Assembly (NCBI RefSeq): GCF_001425785.1
Contig: NZ_LMDI01000032.1
Location: 1 to 55,396 of the forward strand
Source: Rhizobacter sp. Root1221
GTDB lineage: Bacteria > Pseudomonadota > Gammaproteobacteria > Burkholderiales > Burkholderiaceae_C
Direction of reading: 5' to 3'
DNA length: 55,396 nucleotides
The position numbers and the translations under genes were made by a program. The notes beneath the pieces are model-generated. The model ran no database searches and was not told where the DNA came from. It was given only the letters and a program-made list of their open reading frames with translations. Below, piece by piece: positions 21,901-25,845 of the stretch (within the stretch, counting starts at the first letter, position 1; each line of letters starts with the position of its first letter).

Positions 21901-24178
21901 CTACCAGCCGATCACCGGGAACTACCCGACGGCGTCGGTGGGGTCGTACCAGGTCAAGGCGGGTGACTCGCTGCGCAGCATTGCGCGCCAGTCCTATGGT
22001 GACGAAGGGCTGTGGTATCGCATTGCCGAGACCAATGGCCTGAGCGGGGACCGTGACCTGCGTGTTGGCCAGACCATCAACATCCCGAGCGTGGTGGGGA
22101 CGGTCCGGAACAACTCGGAGACCTACAAGCCGTACGACCCGAGCAAGATCACCGGGGACACGACACCGAACATGCCGGTCCCGAACGGGGGCGGGGCTGG
22201 GTGTGGTGGCATTGGCATGCTGCTGGTGATCATCGTGGCGGTGGTGGTGACGGTGTTTACGGCAGGAGCGGCGGCTATGGCGATGGCTGGTGGCGTGAGC
22301 GCGTTCTCAACTGCCGCTACCGCTGGGACTTTGATGTCGACGATGGCTGCTGCAGGTACTGCCGCGATGACCGCAGGCACTTTGGTCGGCGCGGTCGCCG
22401 CAGGTATCGGCGCAGCGGTCGGCTCCATTGTCAGTCAAGGCGTTGCGATGGCTGTTGGGCTGCAAGAGGAGTTCAGCTGGAAGCAGGTGGGAATGTCTGC
22501 TCTTGGTGGGGCAGTGTCAGCCGCCCTACCCGGAGCCGCATTCGCTGGAGTGCCTGGAGGTCCAGCGGCACAGATGGCAGTGCGCGCGGCGGTCAGCAAT
22601 GCTGTGACGCAGGGCGTCGGTGTCGCGACTGGCTTGCAGGACAAGTTCAACTGGCGCGGGGTTGCTGCTTCTGCGGCGGCTGCCTTCGTGTCCCAAGGTT
22701 TGACGGACCTGGTAATGGGCGATCCGGTGTCCTGCCTTCCCGACGGGTCTATCGGTCGCGTCGGCGGGCTCGCTGGGGCATTGGGTGGGGGCGAGTTCGG
22801 CAAGATTGCGGGGTCGACCGTGCTGGGGTTGGCGGCGGGTGTGACTGCTGCAGCGGTCCGTGGCGGGAAAGTCGTTGTCCAACAAGTCACGGTCGATGCT
22901 TTTGGCAATGCGTTGGGGGATAGCCTCGCGGGGCAGATGAGTGCACCGGGGCAGACGGCTGAGCCGGACACTGTGGGGCCCATCAGTGCGGAGGAGCGTG
23001 CGTCCATCCTCGCGATGTTCAGCGATGGGCCGGGGGGCGAGGCAGTTCCTCTGCGCAGTTCTGTGTTCGGCAAGACCTTTGCTGAGGACCGTGCGGTTCG
23101 AGAGGTACTGAACAACCCCTACGGGCGTAGCTTTGGCCGCGGGGAGCCGGTAGCAACAGGCCCGGTCGAGTTCAATCCGCTGGATGGCTTCATGAAGTGG
23201 GAGCTGACCGGCGAGAAGCCCATTTATGACTTCGGAGACCCGCTGGAGTCGCTCGGGCGTCCTGGCGAATTGACGGCTAGCAAAGGCGGCGGGAGCACAA
23301 GTCGAACTGGAGGCGGTGGAAGTACCAGATTGCCTGTCCAGATGGCCGTCAATGCACGGGCAGCGACTTTGGCGGATGCTATGGGTGAAGTCAGCGGCCT
23401 CGTGCCAGAGGCAACCCGAGACATCAAGCAAATCGTTGCGATATTGGACGAAGCAAAGAGGCTCGAACTGCTGGAGAAGGTTCAAGGCGCACTGCGCGAG
23501 CGGTTGGGCGTACGGGTTATGCCCTCGCCTGGAGCTCTTGGCGTCTCGCCAAGCCTCTCAGCGGACGCTGATGGTGCGGGGCGTACTCGATATGACACGA
23601 GCGAGTTGATTGACCATTACACTGACGCGTTGCGAAAGGTCGGATTGGCCCAACAAGGGGCCATTGAGCTTGATTACCGGACCTTCGAAATCAAGACCAT
23701 CGGCAATCAGAGACTCACGCCTTCTCAGTACCAGGCAGAGAACGAAGTCCGATACCAGAAGGCGTTCGAGTCGGCGGTGGAGCTTGGTGAGGCGAGGTAT
23801 GAGTCCGGCAAGCTTCCGTATCCGAAAGACATGCCCAAGCAACTGCAGGTGGGACTTTTTGCTGACGGTGTTGCGAGAAATGTGCTGGTTGATTACAACA
23901 AAACGCTCGGTGTTCCTGAAGGACCAGGGCAAGTTATCAGCCTCAATCGCTGGGCGTACGATATGCAAGGCAGTGGCAATTACGTCCGGCCTGACGTTCT
24001 GTTTGATTTCGGTCCTAAGCAGCGGTCATGGTTGGATGGAAAGACGTCGCTAACTGGGTCGCAAACGACTACTCAGTTCGAAAACTTTTACAAGTACACA
24101 GGGGCTACGTCGGGCAAGGTGATAACACGCAATGGCCCGGTACCCATTGCGCACCCCAATACGTGGACTCGGAGATAG
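6920..24178 (+). CDS. Giant RHS/YD-repeat protein with internal RTX block, LysM domain and C-terminal nuclease-like toxin domain
   Basis: One uninterrupted frame of about 5752 residues. Order: N-terminal segment with ASGNLVLQNRDDLLAGRG (about 39-56), first YD-repeat region (60-830), linker, RTX-like calcium-binding block (947-2167), second YD region (2244-4960) with two beta-rich insertions, LysM domain (about 5009-5056), hydrophobic Gly/Ala-rich segment (5100-5175), and a variable C-terminus. YD repeats in RHS proteins form a hollow shell around a toxin; LysM binds peptidoglycan; RTX repeats fold on calcium outside the cell. The tip contains RPDVLFDFG and WLDGKTS (Asp5692, Asp5706, Lys5708), a PD-(D/E)xK-like nuclease signature. 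I read it as a contact or secreted polymorphic toxin with the 109-residue gene 4 bases downstream as immunity. No signal peptide, VgrG, PAAR or type I exporter is visible, so the export route is unknown. Start 6920 is chosen from AAGGA spacing and homologue-like N-terminus. Confidence 0.88.
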   Translation: MVAIVSGNTLGVSLTSLATLGQRGGLSGSAGQGRSGELVYVNAASGNLVLQNRDDLLAGRGRDAVSVRTYNSQGQSTDDNGDNWSHGIFLQQLQLNGTRNAVDSTLVRTDRDGAQAVYTFDMASGRYVTAAGAGAFDTISYDEASGQYAWLDGNAGDLERYEAATGRLLQLVDTSGNTLSYAYDNAGRLASVTTASGEATYLDYSGNNLAQLRTVVMTDTGSQTLTRTRYTYDTADRLSSVIVDLSPEDNGVADGNVYVTTYTYDGTSKRVATVGQSDGTSLSIWYVQVGSEYRVASLTDGSNQTTLFDYDTVTHRTTVTDPLGLLTVYGHDANGQLSSVTAPSVGGVSQVTSFGYDTDGNLVTIEDPAGRAVEMGYDDRGNQVMQRDGVGNTVSRVYDSRNQLVSETVYLVPDADGDGPARPSAPQSTHYVYDAAGRNRLRFVITAEGRVTEHRYDGFGNRIETLQYSGERYEADDLAIDAVPAELSMEYWARVQDPSRTGHVVRTFDFRGQVERERAFGVADENGVVDVIAQTTRYVYDQAGRLLTSIGANGGLSTYTYDGLGRVLTFTDAAEAVTLNAYDDANQRTSTRLDNGLVTTSTFDAAGRLTSVVQSGDAGATLGETRYHYDADGRLVMSTDATGVSRWSLHDDAGRKVGDVDADGTLTEYVYHANNLLAGTIIYATRMQTALLVDAGGNPEAVSLADLRPAGSAANQREWRIYDAANRLVQTVDAEGYVTQTTYDGASRVIAVTRYDTPVAVPAASLSPILAAFTVSQNVAKDRTTRTFHDGDGRVVGELDAENYYTHYEYDGAGRLIAKTKFASPMVGALVDAHTPPAIIAEGTTPPATAYVRERTQRASPLPPTAGTGSAGVVDAKTLLAKLEAFKAVDQIGAFTDLVRLVREAGPTLKAAGFDATALLRRWVRALPAGSPVFETLESLRVRETGEGADAGDILFGSTEGDQVRGYEGDDVIAGGLGSDTLGGGAGNDTLDGGVGSNDFLEGGLGADTYLYGYGYGDDVITITPEEGPSLATSDVIQLGVGVQPGDVALSRSYGYTGMYDLTLTLLATGERLTIEGYYGNAEWIRESRGIRAIRFSDGTEWDALDVDNRVALGTDEEDTLDSVAPGTLQGGRANDSLTGTYDAEAVYGGRGNDTLQGSGGSDVVVGGSGNDTLHGDMRDDYYGGDDTLDGGSGDDYLFGASGRDVYVFGIGSGRDTIGVDDRGWNMDRYANGDTLRLGDGIKESDLLFGRDSQGGLLISLRNSSDSILVENYFVDLENPQDWYGGFAKGLEYIEFADGTVWNARQIQSRLRAPVLKAEPWEIGLVGGEGADSILAFGGYETLDGAAGNDTLSGMSGDDVYEFGLGSGRDVIIDRAEWSGYDTIRFREPILPADVTLRRVGDSLEVIFSNRDMVTVEKHFLPWAYPSNDIEAIEFADGTVWDATEIANRASYTTNLPDVVRDGSYDGGEGADSLAGGDEANLLVGGAGRDSLDGENGNDTLDGGIGSDWLHGGVGADAYRFNRGGGRDTIDNISGEASQLGHLTGDVLALGGGIVASDVVLSRVGDDLVLSLIGTDDSVTFSRYFVGDLSGEDIRVETIRFHDGSEWSVDDVEARLLVDAGGGAGNDLLDGATGSNMFEFERGWGNDTIANFHGASTASNQIRFAADVSEGDVRVSRVGDTLIIVRKNTSDRIEVRSFFSNRAGAGSGASEILFGNSTAWDYETVVARVTATTDGDDRIEGDAVLAGGKGDDTLVGHAGSDAIDGGSGDDLLDGASGNDTYRFGWGSGRDTIVAGGAGQGDFDVVEFSEGIEPGDLRIDVRQGAVIVTLGNGVDRLTIGTVRDGVQGPLQVREFRFFDGSVWDEAKIRAVATTATADDAEVEGLGLDDTLTGSFWSDTLAGLDGDDVLLGGHGFDMLQGGAGDDTLDGGTGDDSLDGGTGRNTYYLGRGSGHDEANFIHADGSTFHVIQLAADVRPSEVLVEYDGSGARFTIIGTNDYIDGYDLPDEVHFADGTIWDRAAMDEAATRSTWGLSDQASEGVAYDYDAGNDVFVGSPASDTFFAGTGDDTFVFGPASGRDSIQLDPSAWGSGDSIQIAEGVQPADLIFSRDRWSDSGLVIAIRNAPRAILQINSYLSTNESAEPPVIRFADGTEWTRADVLQRLVTVRDDTIVLNNADARASGQLLLRQVGNDLEITGLGSQLSSRLGGWYAANTTHVDQYAGGGTAILGTAGDADLVDASLQGRDQTTRLIYDALGQLVGEVDAENYLTEHVYNEAGQRTKSIRYSRPLTVVVQPGMKLFDMRPSYDAQARVSSLTYDLLGRVYEEVDAEGTITQYTYDNVGHLVSTKRGIYTEESRTNTAHYDQQGRLVGELSGEGSRRLYSGQTQEEIDLVWAQFGLKHAYDAAGRRTSTTDANGHRTVFYYDVDGRIRFTVNALGEVEERRYNALNQLEATVQLNNRVPAETLATMTGGVADEDVEQAIAGFYDLARDSVTGYTYTVRGQVESTTDALHHSTAVKYNAFGQVERTTSDSDNLGGELVQESSYDRRGLQTASATDPDGINATASTRYDAFGRAVRSVDANGNVTQQSFDRVGRVVQTLDATNAVRSSTWDAFDRVLSTTDALGHTTTYAYSDLGRSVIVTTPEGVSVKTVHNQHGQTQDITDADGNVTQFVYDGDGRLTLTVDAKGATAQNMYDVSGRLTETRDARGVITSYTYDAVNRVLTRTVDPQQLNLATTYAYDAKGRQHSVTDPRGVVTTVSYDLAGHVLKQVVDAEGAALTTEYTYDPAGRVLTVTDPSQHVTQYSYDKLGRRTGSVVDLGGENIATGYDYDNNGNLLFSTDALGKVTRFAYDAMGRLVFTVDPVGGLTHVEYDAEGRAVRTTVYAKPVPNAASLPTQLAADTIAALLPALATPGRDAITAQRYDGDGRVTFTVDATGAVVEFRYDARGNVSERIAYATAIDFAAWDGGSDPSPVAGALDRHVFTRYDQLNRAVRVMDATGAVTRSEYDEVGNLVRQTQLATRAENGADPEGLGPSAADRVSVFLYDMAGRLAATTDPTGAVTQNTYDDNGNLVKQTRFATPIGAGTDPRMAVGNAADDRVTQFEHDGANRTIKTVDADGYVTTTAYDAMGRVTSNTRYAEKPVLAGGEPPVTPGRDQTTTFAYDGAGRLTSTTDALNQTERWTYDARGNKLTFTNKKQSVWHYEYDARGRMTKETSPPVTLTEVTQNARGDLVESTTTTDHALVTTMAYDALGNLLSRTEAKDRPEERTTSYAYDAMGRQIQVTHPPVRVYNEALGAVLANGVGGSATRVEAGAQALTTKTTYDAFGDAVINVDVAGSVSFKVYDKAGRVRFDVDALGQVTEYARNAFGDATEIIRYGRAHDVPRNGAGAVIADQPLTAVALETAIAGPLGSGVVRRIETEFDAFGRALVVREPEVFTVDSAADTSAEDGRKVTRNEYDAFGSLVRVSALRSGNESAGTWADTYQYYDVLGRLSDKVDALGYRSTNTYDAFGNLASTTDFATKQLGSWDIHSAGTVVADDDFDRRVEFVYDGLNRKVKETRKLLESSSTTQALAGVSTRGDATTEYGYDAVGNLTRTTDPLGQSTYSYFDALGRVTAVAAPSRAGGDGTTVLTPLSLFRRDAYGNVVVKVDLAKGARGAVGEFQGVSNRTQLGALVGDFDEAADRTTLSAYDLHGHAVQSTDAAGYSTFNSYNARGQLAKTWQGVTSGTPTLDAFGKLKADSTVFKVYEYDALGQLTHTYDPGPATQLVYTGTPSVSGRLTARTIESSATVEIGETQNYFTRGNAVRISWYDVVDPAGDSIRVEFDYLTSGSNGYLVAGEGRTYTKEFAAAASVNGIYTDWWDGDMASYGVSAIQSVRVWQKVNGTWTKLWDDATAGTASETPTGYLTTAAAPQLIATDLGYNAFGEMVSRGLQGGQQEYFDYDAAGRLWRTNSGDGIDKIYLYDQLGNVVSELRSDGSSGQNRDLKQFASAEQAVASGTLRRSATVYDALGRVIETRGVDRGPARSGVTGQPQAPSVNVSSSSAPTVVYLDESASVVWSGNNTVALGWADLSHLGSGDLKVEIIYQTAVYQSSPGSVDESGNYVGGYTPAETRTFDAVFTAEQAATGVSLTWADTGLVSTVSGTDESGTPVIHGGGVGSVSVIRISKRDPEGNWQVLHDATPGTAVKVLDVSALFDPNTELTLEIRAAGSQGDWIKFPQDPVRFTQALRFNLAALTEGDYEYRVQSSVGDSAAKTINAGVIRPDGTVASHFSASNATRPTVEQILDRWGNVVSISDPRMAQWVTTYRYNANNQVVSELKPDGAETKVYYDALGHQAATRDGNGNLNGQVFDASGNLVEEHHADGGVVRHAYNAFGDKVRTTNAEGNRSDLQGAAASDALAKNTTTFAYDKMGRLTETHHGRVTVARATDAPDPSHPMQIALTSTEQTDLNVYDQAGRRLSQTTGKYGTGTGETLRYQYDLAGRVVETIQPGGEAFKIRTVYDAQGHKIGEVDQNGNASQWTYDYFGKMTARSDLGGATFGYSYDKAGQLVETTNSRYGTGVQLTNQYNAAGELIKVTDHALNQVTEFSYDLAGRHVREKTTQDGVVYQDNTMGYDEVGRLRHVSDGRMSIDLEYDDAGNRTRVRTHVNVPTLADPTVDVPKDSDRYFTYDAMNRQTGVELEKRADGTIDYVYQFDANGHIVAGTSGHKVSYDLNGNRSFDKYLGTKVKYVPAVPPTYEDGGESGPIMVDPGSPETYVVDHDAPSKEVTEAYAYDALNRLLSVTRDGMEVDYRQYDVVGRVITTGPRNLPPAYAAAMNSGLASGETIGLEYRINRYDANGRLARQQVFNADRSKYLNSIDYTGYDAAGNLKSYSLTSPNNYTNVYTYQQAKFDGYKEGSVHGESEQFHEGTTDSHYDVNGNLVSVDDHTKNENDRSFVNDLAGHALYVKQGTAVQRQVVVNGEVLGRYGVGINEMNPRNSEGNPVFTELADFNFGYQPITGNYPTASVGSYQVKAGDSLRSIARQSYGDEGLWYRIAETNGLSGDRDLRVGQTINIPSVVGTVRNNSETYKPYDPSKITGDTTPNMPVPNGGGAGCGGIGMLLVIIVAVVVTVFTAGAAAMAMAGGVSAFSTAATAGTLMSTMAAAGTAAMTAGTLVGAVAAGIGAAVGSIVSQGVAMAVGLQEEFSWKQVGMSALGGAVSAALPGAAFAGVPGGPAAQMAVRAAVSNAVTQGVGVATGLQDKFNWRGVAASAAAAFVSQGLTDLVMGDPVSCLPDGSIGRVGGLAGALGGGEFGKIAGSTVLGLAAGVTAAAVRGGKVVVQQVTVDAFGNALGDSLAGQMSAPGQTAEPDTVGPISAEERASILAMFSDGPGGEAVPLRSSVFGKTFAEDRAVREVLNNPYGRSFGRGEPVATGPVEFNPLDGFMKWELTGEKPIYDFGDPLESLGRPGELTASKGGGSTSRTGGGGSTRLPVQMAVNARAATLADAMGEVSGLVPEATRDIKQIVAILDEAKRLELLEKVQGALRERLGVRVMPSPGALGVSPSLSADADGAGRTRYDTSELIDHYTDALRKVGLAQQGAIELDYRTFEIKTIGNQRLTPSQYQAENEVRYQKAFESAVELGEARYESGKLPYPKDMPKQLQVGLFADGVARNVLVDYNKTLGVPEGPGQVISLNRWAYDMQGSGNYVRPDVLFDFGPKQRSWLDGKTSLTGSQTTTQFENFYKYTGATSGKVITRNGPVPIAHPNTWTRR
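7100..9399 (+). repeat. First YD/RHS repeat region
   Basis: Protein repeats of the RHS type with the core pattern Y-D-x-x-G-R-L, for example YAYDNAGRLASV, YTYDTADRLSSV, YDDRGNQV and YTYDGLGRVLTF, spaced about 20-25 residues. Such repeats build the beta-sheet shell of RHS/teneurin-type proteins. The last unit before the RTX block reads DRTTRTFHDGDGRVVGELDA and closely matches the first unit after it. Confidence 0.88.
9760..13420 (+). repeat. RTX-like calcium-binding block, eight units, inserted between YD repeats
   Basis: Eight alternating modules. Each starts with nonapeptide-like RTX repeats of the GGxGxDxLxGG type (for example GGAGNDTLDGG, GGSGNDTLHGD, GGAGDDTLDGG) and continues with a domain of the haemolysin calcium-binding-related kind that ends in a phrase such as IRFSDGTEWDALDV, IEFADGTVW, FHDGSEW, FADGTIWD or FADGTEWTRADV. 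The repeats lie near 9760-9950, 10313-10540, 10895-11040, 11311-11480, 11780-11870, 12122-12300, 12568-12785 and 13043-13160. Calcium folding after export is the known behaviour of such repeats. Confidence 0.9.
18220..18650 (+). other. Beta-rich insertion domain A in the second YD region
   Basis: About 140 residues without YD motifs, with alternating hydrophobic strands (VRISWYDVVDPAGDSIRVEF; YGVSAIQSVRVWQ) and the closing phrase WTKLWDDATAGTA. It resembles insertion B at 19020-19670, which has VALGWADLSHLGSGDLKVEI and WQVLHDATPGTA at matching places. The two look like paralogous surface domains grafted into the RHS shell. No named family is recognised. Confidence 0.55.
19020..19670 (+). other. 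Beta-rich insertion domain B in the second YD region
   Basis: About 215 residues lacking YD motifs, with strand-like segments, an acidic loop and the closing phrase WQVLHDATPGTA that parallels WTKLWDDATAGTA in insertion A. A further strand-rich part (LTLEIRAAGSQGDWIKF) follows before the YD repeats resume. Probably a duplicated binding module; ligand unknown. Confidence 0.5.
21944..22090 (+). other. LysM peptidoglycan-binding domain within the giant protein
   Basis: The segment YQVKAGDSLRSIARQSYGDE continues to LRVGQTINIPSV, the classic LysM pattern (Y-x-V-x-x-G-D-S-L at the start, L-x-x-G-Q-x-I-x-I-P at the end). LysM domains bind N-acetylglucosamine-containing glycans such as peptidoglycan. 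It lies between the YD shell and the hydrophobic segment starting near 22217. Confidence 0.9.
23585..24178 (+). other. Variable C-terminal toxin domain, PD-(D/E)xK nuclease-like
   Basis: The last 200 or so residues carry neither YD nor RTX features. A helical start (SELIDHYTDALRKVGL) leads to IELDYRTFEIKTIGN and then to RPDV and WLDGKTS, with Asp5692, Asp5706 and Lys5708 placed as in PD-(D/E)xK nucleases. The coding sequence here and in the next gene is visibly poorer in G/C than the repeat core: rows 24181-24240 and 24361-24420 count 33/60 and 30/60 G+C. This fits exchange of toxin tips. The domain boundaries are approximate. Confidence 0.55.
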
Positions 24179-24182
24179 AGCG

Positions 24183-24512
24183 ATGAAAAACGCAAAGGCG
24201 GTCAAGCAGTTCTTCCACACGCTGGTGGGGCTACAAGGAGGCATTGCACTGTTCCCTGCAGGCATCAACGAGTTCCTCTTTACAGCAGGCTACCCCCGCA
24301 TCTATGAAGAGCTGGAGCACATCCGGAGCGACCTGGCTGAACTCGGACTTTATGATTTGCTCAACGAAGCTGTCACACAGTCTGAAGTGCTGGCTCGTGA
24401 AGGAAAATATGACGATGCGGAGATGCTGATTCTGGAGGCTGGTCGAAAACTATCGACCGCCTCTGGGGTGGAGGACGACCTTCAACGGATGTACAAGTCA
24501 GCGAATGATTAG
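24183..24512 (+). CDS. Probable immunity protein for the RHS/RTX toxin tip
   Basis: A 109-residue cytosolic-looking protein beginning MKNAKAVKQFFHTLVGLQGG and continuing as a mostly helical, acidic chain (YEELEHIRSDLAELGLYDLL). No known domain is recognised. The start lies 4 bases after the stop of the toxin gene, the usual spacing of toxin-immunity pairs, and the gene shares the lower G+C of the toxin tip. The in-frame ATG at 24132 would overlap the toxin gene by 47 bases, so 24183 is preferred. Identification rests on position, size, acidity and composition, not on similarity. Confidence 0.65.
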   Translation: MKNAKAVKQFFHTLVGLQGGIALFPAGINEFLFTAGYPRIYEELEHIRSDLAELGLYDLLNEAVTQSEVLAREGKYDDAEMLILEAGRKLSTASGVEDDLQRMYKSAND

Positions 24513-24551
24513 AGCCTCGGAGGCCGATGCGAAAATCCAGCCGGTGCCGCA

Positions 24552-24624
24552 GGCTGACGGTCAGCCCCGGCCGGCGCCGGGCTGACCCTTCGGTGCACTC
24601 CGCCCCAGCGGGGTCACCGAAGGG
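24552..24624. repeat. Cluster of GC-rich palindromes (REP-like)
   Basis: GGCTGA (24552-24557) pairs with TCAGCC (24561-24566) across a 3-base loop. A perfect 10-base inverted repeat, CCCTTCGGTG (24586-24595) and CACCGAAGGG (24615-24624), encloses a smaller CCCC/GGGG hairpin. There is no T-run after it on either strand, so it is not an obvious intrinsic terminator. It lies just before a transposase-like remnant. Confidence 0.6.
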
Positions 24625-24638
24625 CCGGGGGAACATCG

Positions 24639-24815
24639 CGTGGCGATCGTCGGCCGTTGCTGCTTGATCAATGGATGGCGGGCGGCCTCTCGAGAGATGA
24701 GGCCTTGCTCCGAGCGCATCGTGACGGGGGCGCCAGCATGACGGCCTTGGCAAAGTCCATGAACCTGTCGGTCGCGAGAATCAGCCAGCTGATTCGCCGA
24801 GCAGCCGGGCACTGA
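24639..24815 (+). pseudogene. C-terminal remnant of a transposase-like protein (helix-turn-helix tail)
   Basis: A plus-strand frame without a good start ends at TGA 24813-24815 and reads SRDEALLRAHRDGGASMTAL, then AKSMNLSVARISQLIRRAAGH. This is the pattern of the helix-turn-helix tail of IS200/REP-associated (Y1) transposases, as I recall them: a D-E-A-I-x-x-A helix, then a recognition helix x-S-V-S-R-I-S. The catalytic His-U-His and Tyr region is absent. It is therefore a truncated remnant between the toxin-immunity pair and the peptide cluster. Apart from it and the palindromes, 24513-24867 holds nothing recognisable. Confidence 0.45.
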
Positions 24816-24867
24816 AGTCCAGGGCTGTTGCTGAAAGCCGCAAGCCTCTGCAGCTTTCATCCGTGAA

Positions 24868-25464
24868 TCAATCCACCGGCAACGCCCAGAACTTGAATAC
24901 CAGCACCCGCCGATCGGACGGGCACGTGCGCGACACCGACCGGCCCACATGCAGCGGGTCGCCCGCGATCTTCATGACACGGCCCGGCTTGGGCCTGACG
25001 GCGGCGATGACCTCGTGGTCGTCGTCAAACACGAGGGTTTCGCCCGCCCAGGCGATGTCCCACCGGGCATTGCAGTAGACGAGCACGGTGTGGTGCCGGG
25101 GCCGTGCCGCCGCCGCACCGATGTCGCGGTGCACCCCGCCCTCGGTGCCGAAGGCGTTGGCGCTGAGCAGGCAGTCGTAGAGCCGCAGCGGGTGCGGGTA
25201 GCTGGCCTTGATCAGGTTCCAGCAGCGGGTGATGCACTGCAGGTTGTCGTCCAGCTCGGCCAGCTGCGGTTCCACGTCAGCCCGGTCGCCGTCGTCGGAG
25301 ACGGCGATGGGGTAGTACCAGTGCACGTCCAGGTCGTGAGAGCCGTAGCGTTCCTTGCGGTTGAGGAAGTACATGGGCATCCATGACATCGTCTCGATCA
25401 GCTCGTCCCGCAGTGCGTCGTCGAGCAGGTCGTCGAGCACCTGGACACTTGGCCCGGTCAACAT
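24868..25464 (-). CDS. 2-oxoglutarate/Fe(II)-dependent oxygenase of the peptide cluster
   Basis: A 198-residue protein with the double-stranded beta-helix signature of 2OG/Fe(II) oxygenases: HxD as VHRDIG (His112, Asp114), a distal His in DPLHVGRS (His172) and an Arg in SDRRVLVFKF (Arg185/186) that would bind 2-oxoglutarate. Before it, NAFGTEGG and the strand HHTVLVYCN fit the prolyl-hydroxylase-like fold. Such enzymes hydroxylate, desaturate or epimerise peptides and small molecules using O2 and 2-oxoglutarate. It is the last gene of the minus-strand cluster, 156 bases after the candidate precursor, and is likely a tailoring enzyme acting on the modified peptide. The start is ATG 25464, with GGGTGA about 7 bases upstream as a weak ribosome site. 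Confidence 0.8.
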   Translation of the reverse strand: MLTGPSVQVLDDLLDDALRDELIETMSWMPMYFLNRKERYGSHDLDVHWYYPIAVSDDGDRADVEPQLAELDDNLQCITRCWNLIKASYPHPLRLYDCLLSANAFGTEGGVHRDIGAAAARPRHHTVLVYCNARWDIAWAGETLVFDDDHEVIAAVRPKPGRVMKIAGDPLHVGRSVSRTCPSDRRVLVFKFWALPVD

Positions 25465-25504
25465 GGCAGTCTCACCCTTGGAAAACGTGAATCACCGGGG
25501 CCTT

Positions 25505-25516
25505 GTGCCCGGGCAC
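25505..25516. other. Perfect 12-base palindrome in the precursor-oxygenase gap
   Basis: GTGCCCGGGCAC is self-complementary and lies in the 156-base gap between the precursor and oxygenase genes. It could be an operator or part of a structured RNA that lowers read-through into the oxygenase gene. No T-run follows on the minus strand. Confidence 0.35.
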
Positions 25517-25620
25517 GCCGGCAGGCCGGTTGGCGATCCGGGAACAACGGCACGAGCCGGCCGGGGCAATCCGGGCGGCTCGCGCCATGTCGGAGTCTCG
25601 GTGACCCCGGAAGGGCCCGC

Positions 25621-25827
25621 TCACTCGCTGTCGCGCTCGCGGCCGACGCCGCCGCCGTCATTGATCAGGTCACCGCCGCTGCTGGAGCTGAGCGGCAGGC
25701 CGGGGCGGTGCGGCAGCCGCACGCGCTTGACGGCCGACCACCGGTTATCCGGCGACGGGGATGCCTTGGCGGTGGTGGCACTGGCGTTCGGGCCGATGCC
25801 GGTCATGGAGACTTGGTTGGCTTTCAT
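25621..25827 (-). CDS. Candidate RiPP precursor peptide, 68 residues
   Basis: A 68-residue peptide starting MKANQVSMTGIGPNASATTA and ending GGGVGRERDSE. It has no cysteine. An N-terminal half rich in Ala/Ser/Thr is followed by a basic stretch (WSAVKRVRLPHRPG), then a run of four serines (residues 47-50), two glycines and DLINDGGG. AAAGG ends 5 bases before ATG 25827, a good ribosome site, and the gene starts 18 bases after the YcaO fusion ends. Size, composition and position between two modifying enzymes are what mark it as the substrate. The Ser/Gly segment is the most obvious place for azoline formation, but the core/leader boundary cannot be fixed. It carries no graspetide-type TxKxPSD motif. 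It might instead be an unrelated small protein. Confidence 0.62.
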   Translation of the reverse strand: MKANQVSMTGIGPNASATTAKASPSPDNRWSAVKRVRLPHRPGLPLSSSSGGDLINDGGGVGRERDSE

Positions 25828-25845
25828 GGTCACCTTTCAGGTGGG

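Noticed and set aside
6920-24178. A canonical type VI-linked Rhs protein
   Set aside because: No PAAR, VgrG or Rhs-core end motif is visible; the LysM and RTX parts point to another export route.
25458-25661. Second minus-strand small frame as another precursor
   Set aside because: Overlaps the precursor and oxygenase starts, begins at a non-ATG codon without a ribosome site, and is Arg/Pro-rich like shadow frames.
25621-25827. Microviridin/graspetide-type precursor
   Set aside because: The peptide lacks a TxKxPSD-like motif and the Glu/Asp pattern of graspetide cores, and the ATP-grasp gene is not of the MvdD type.
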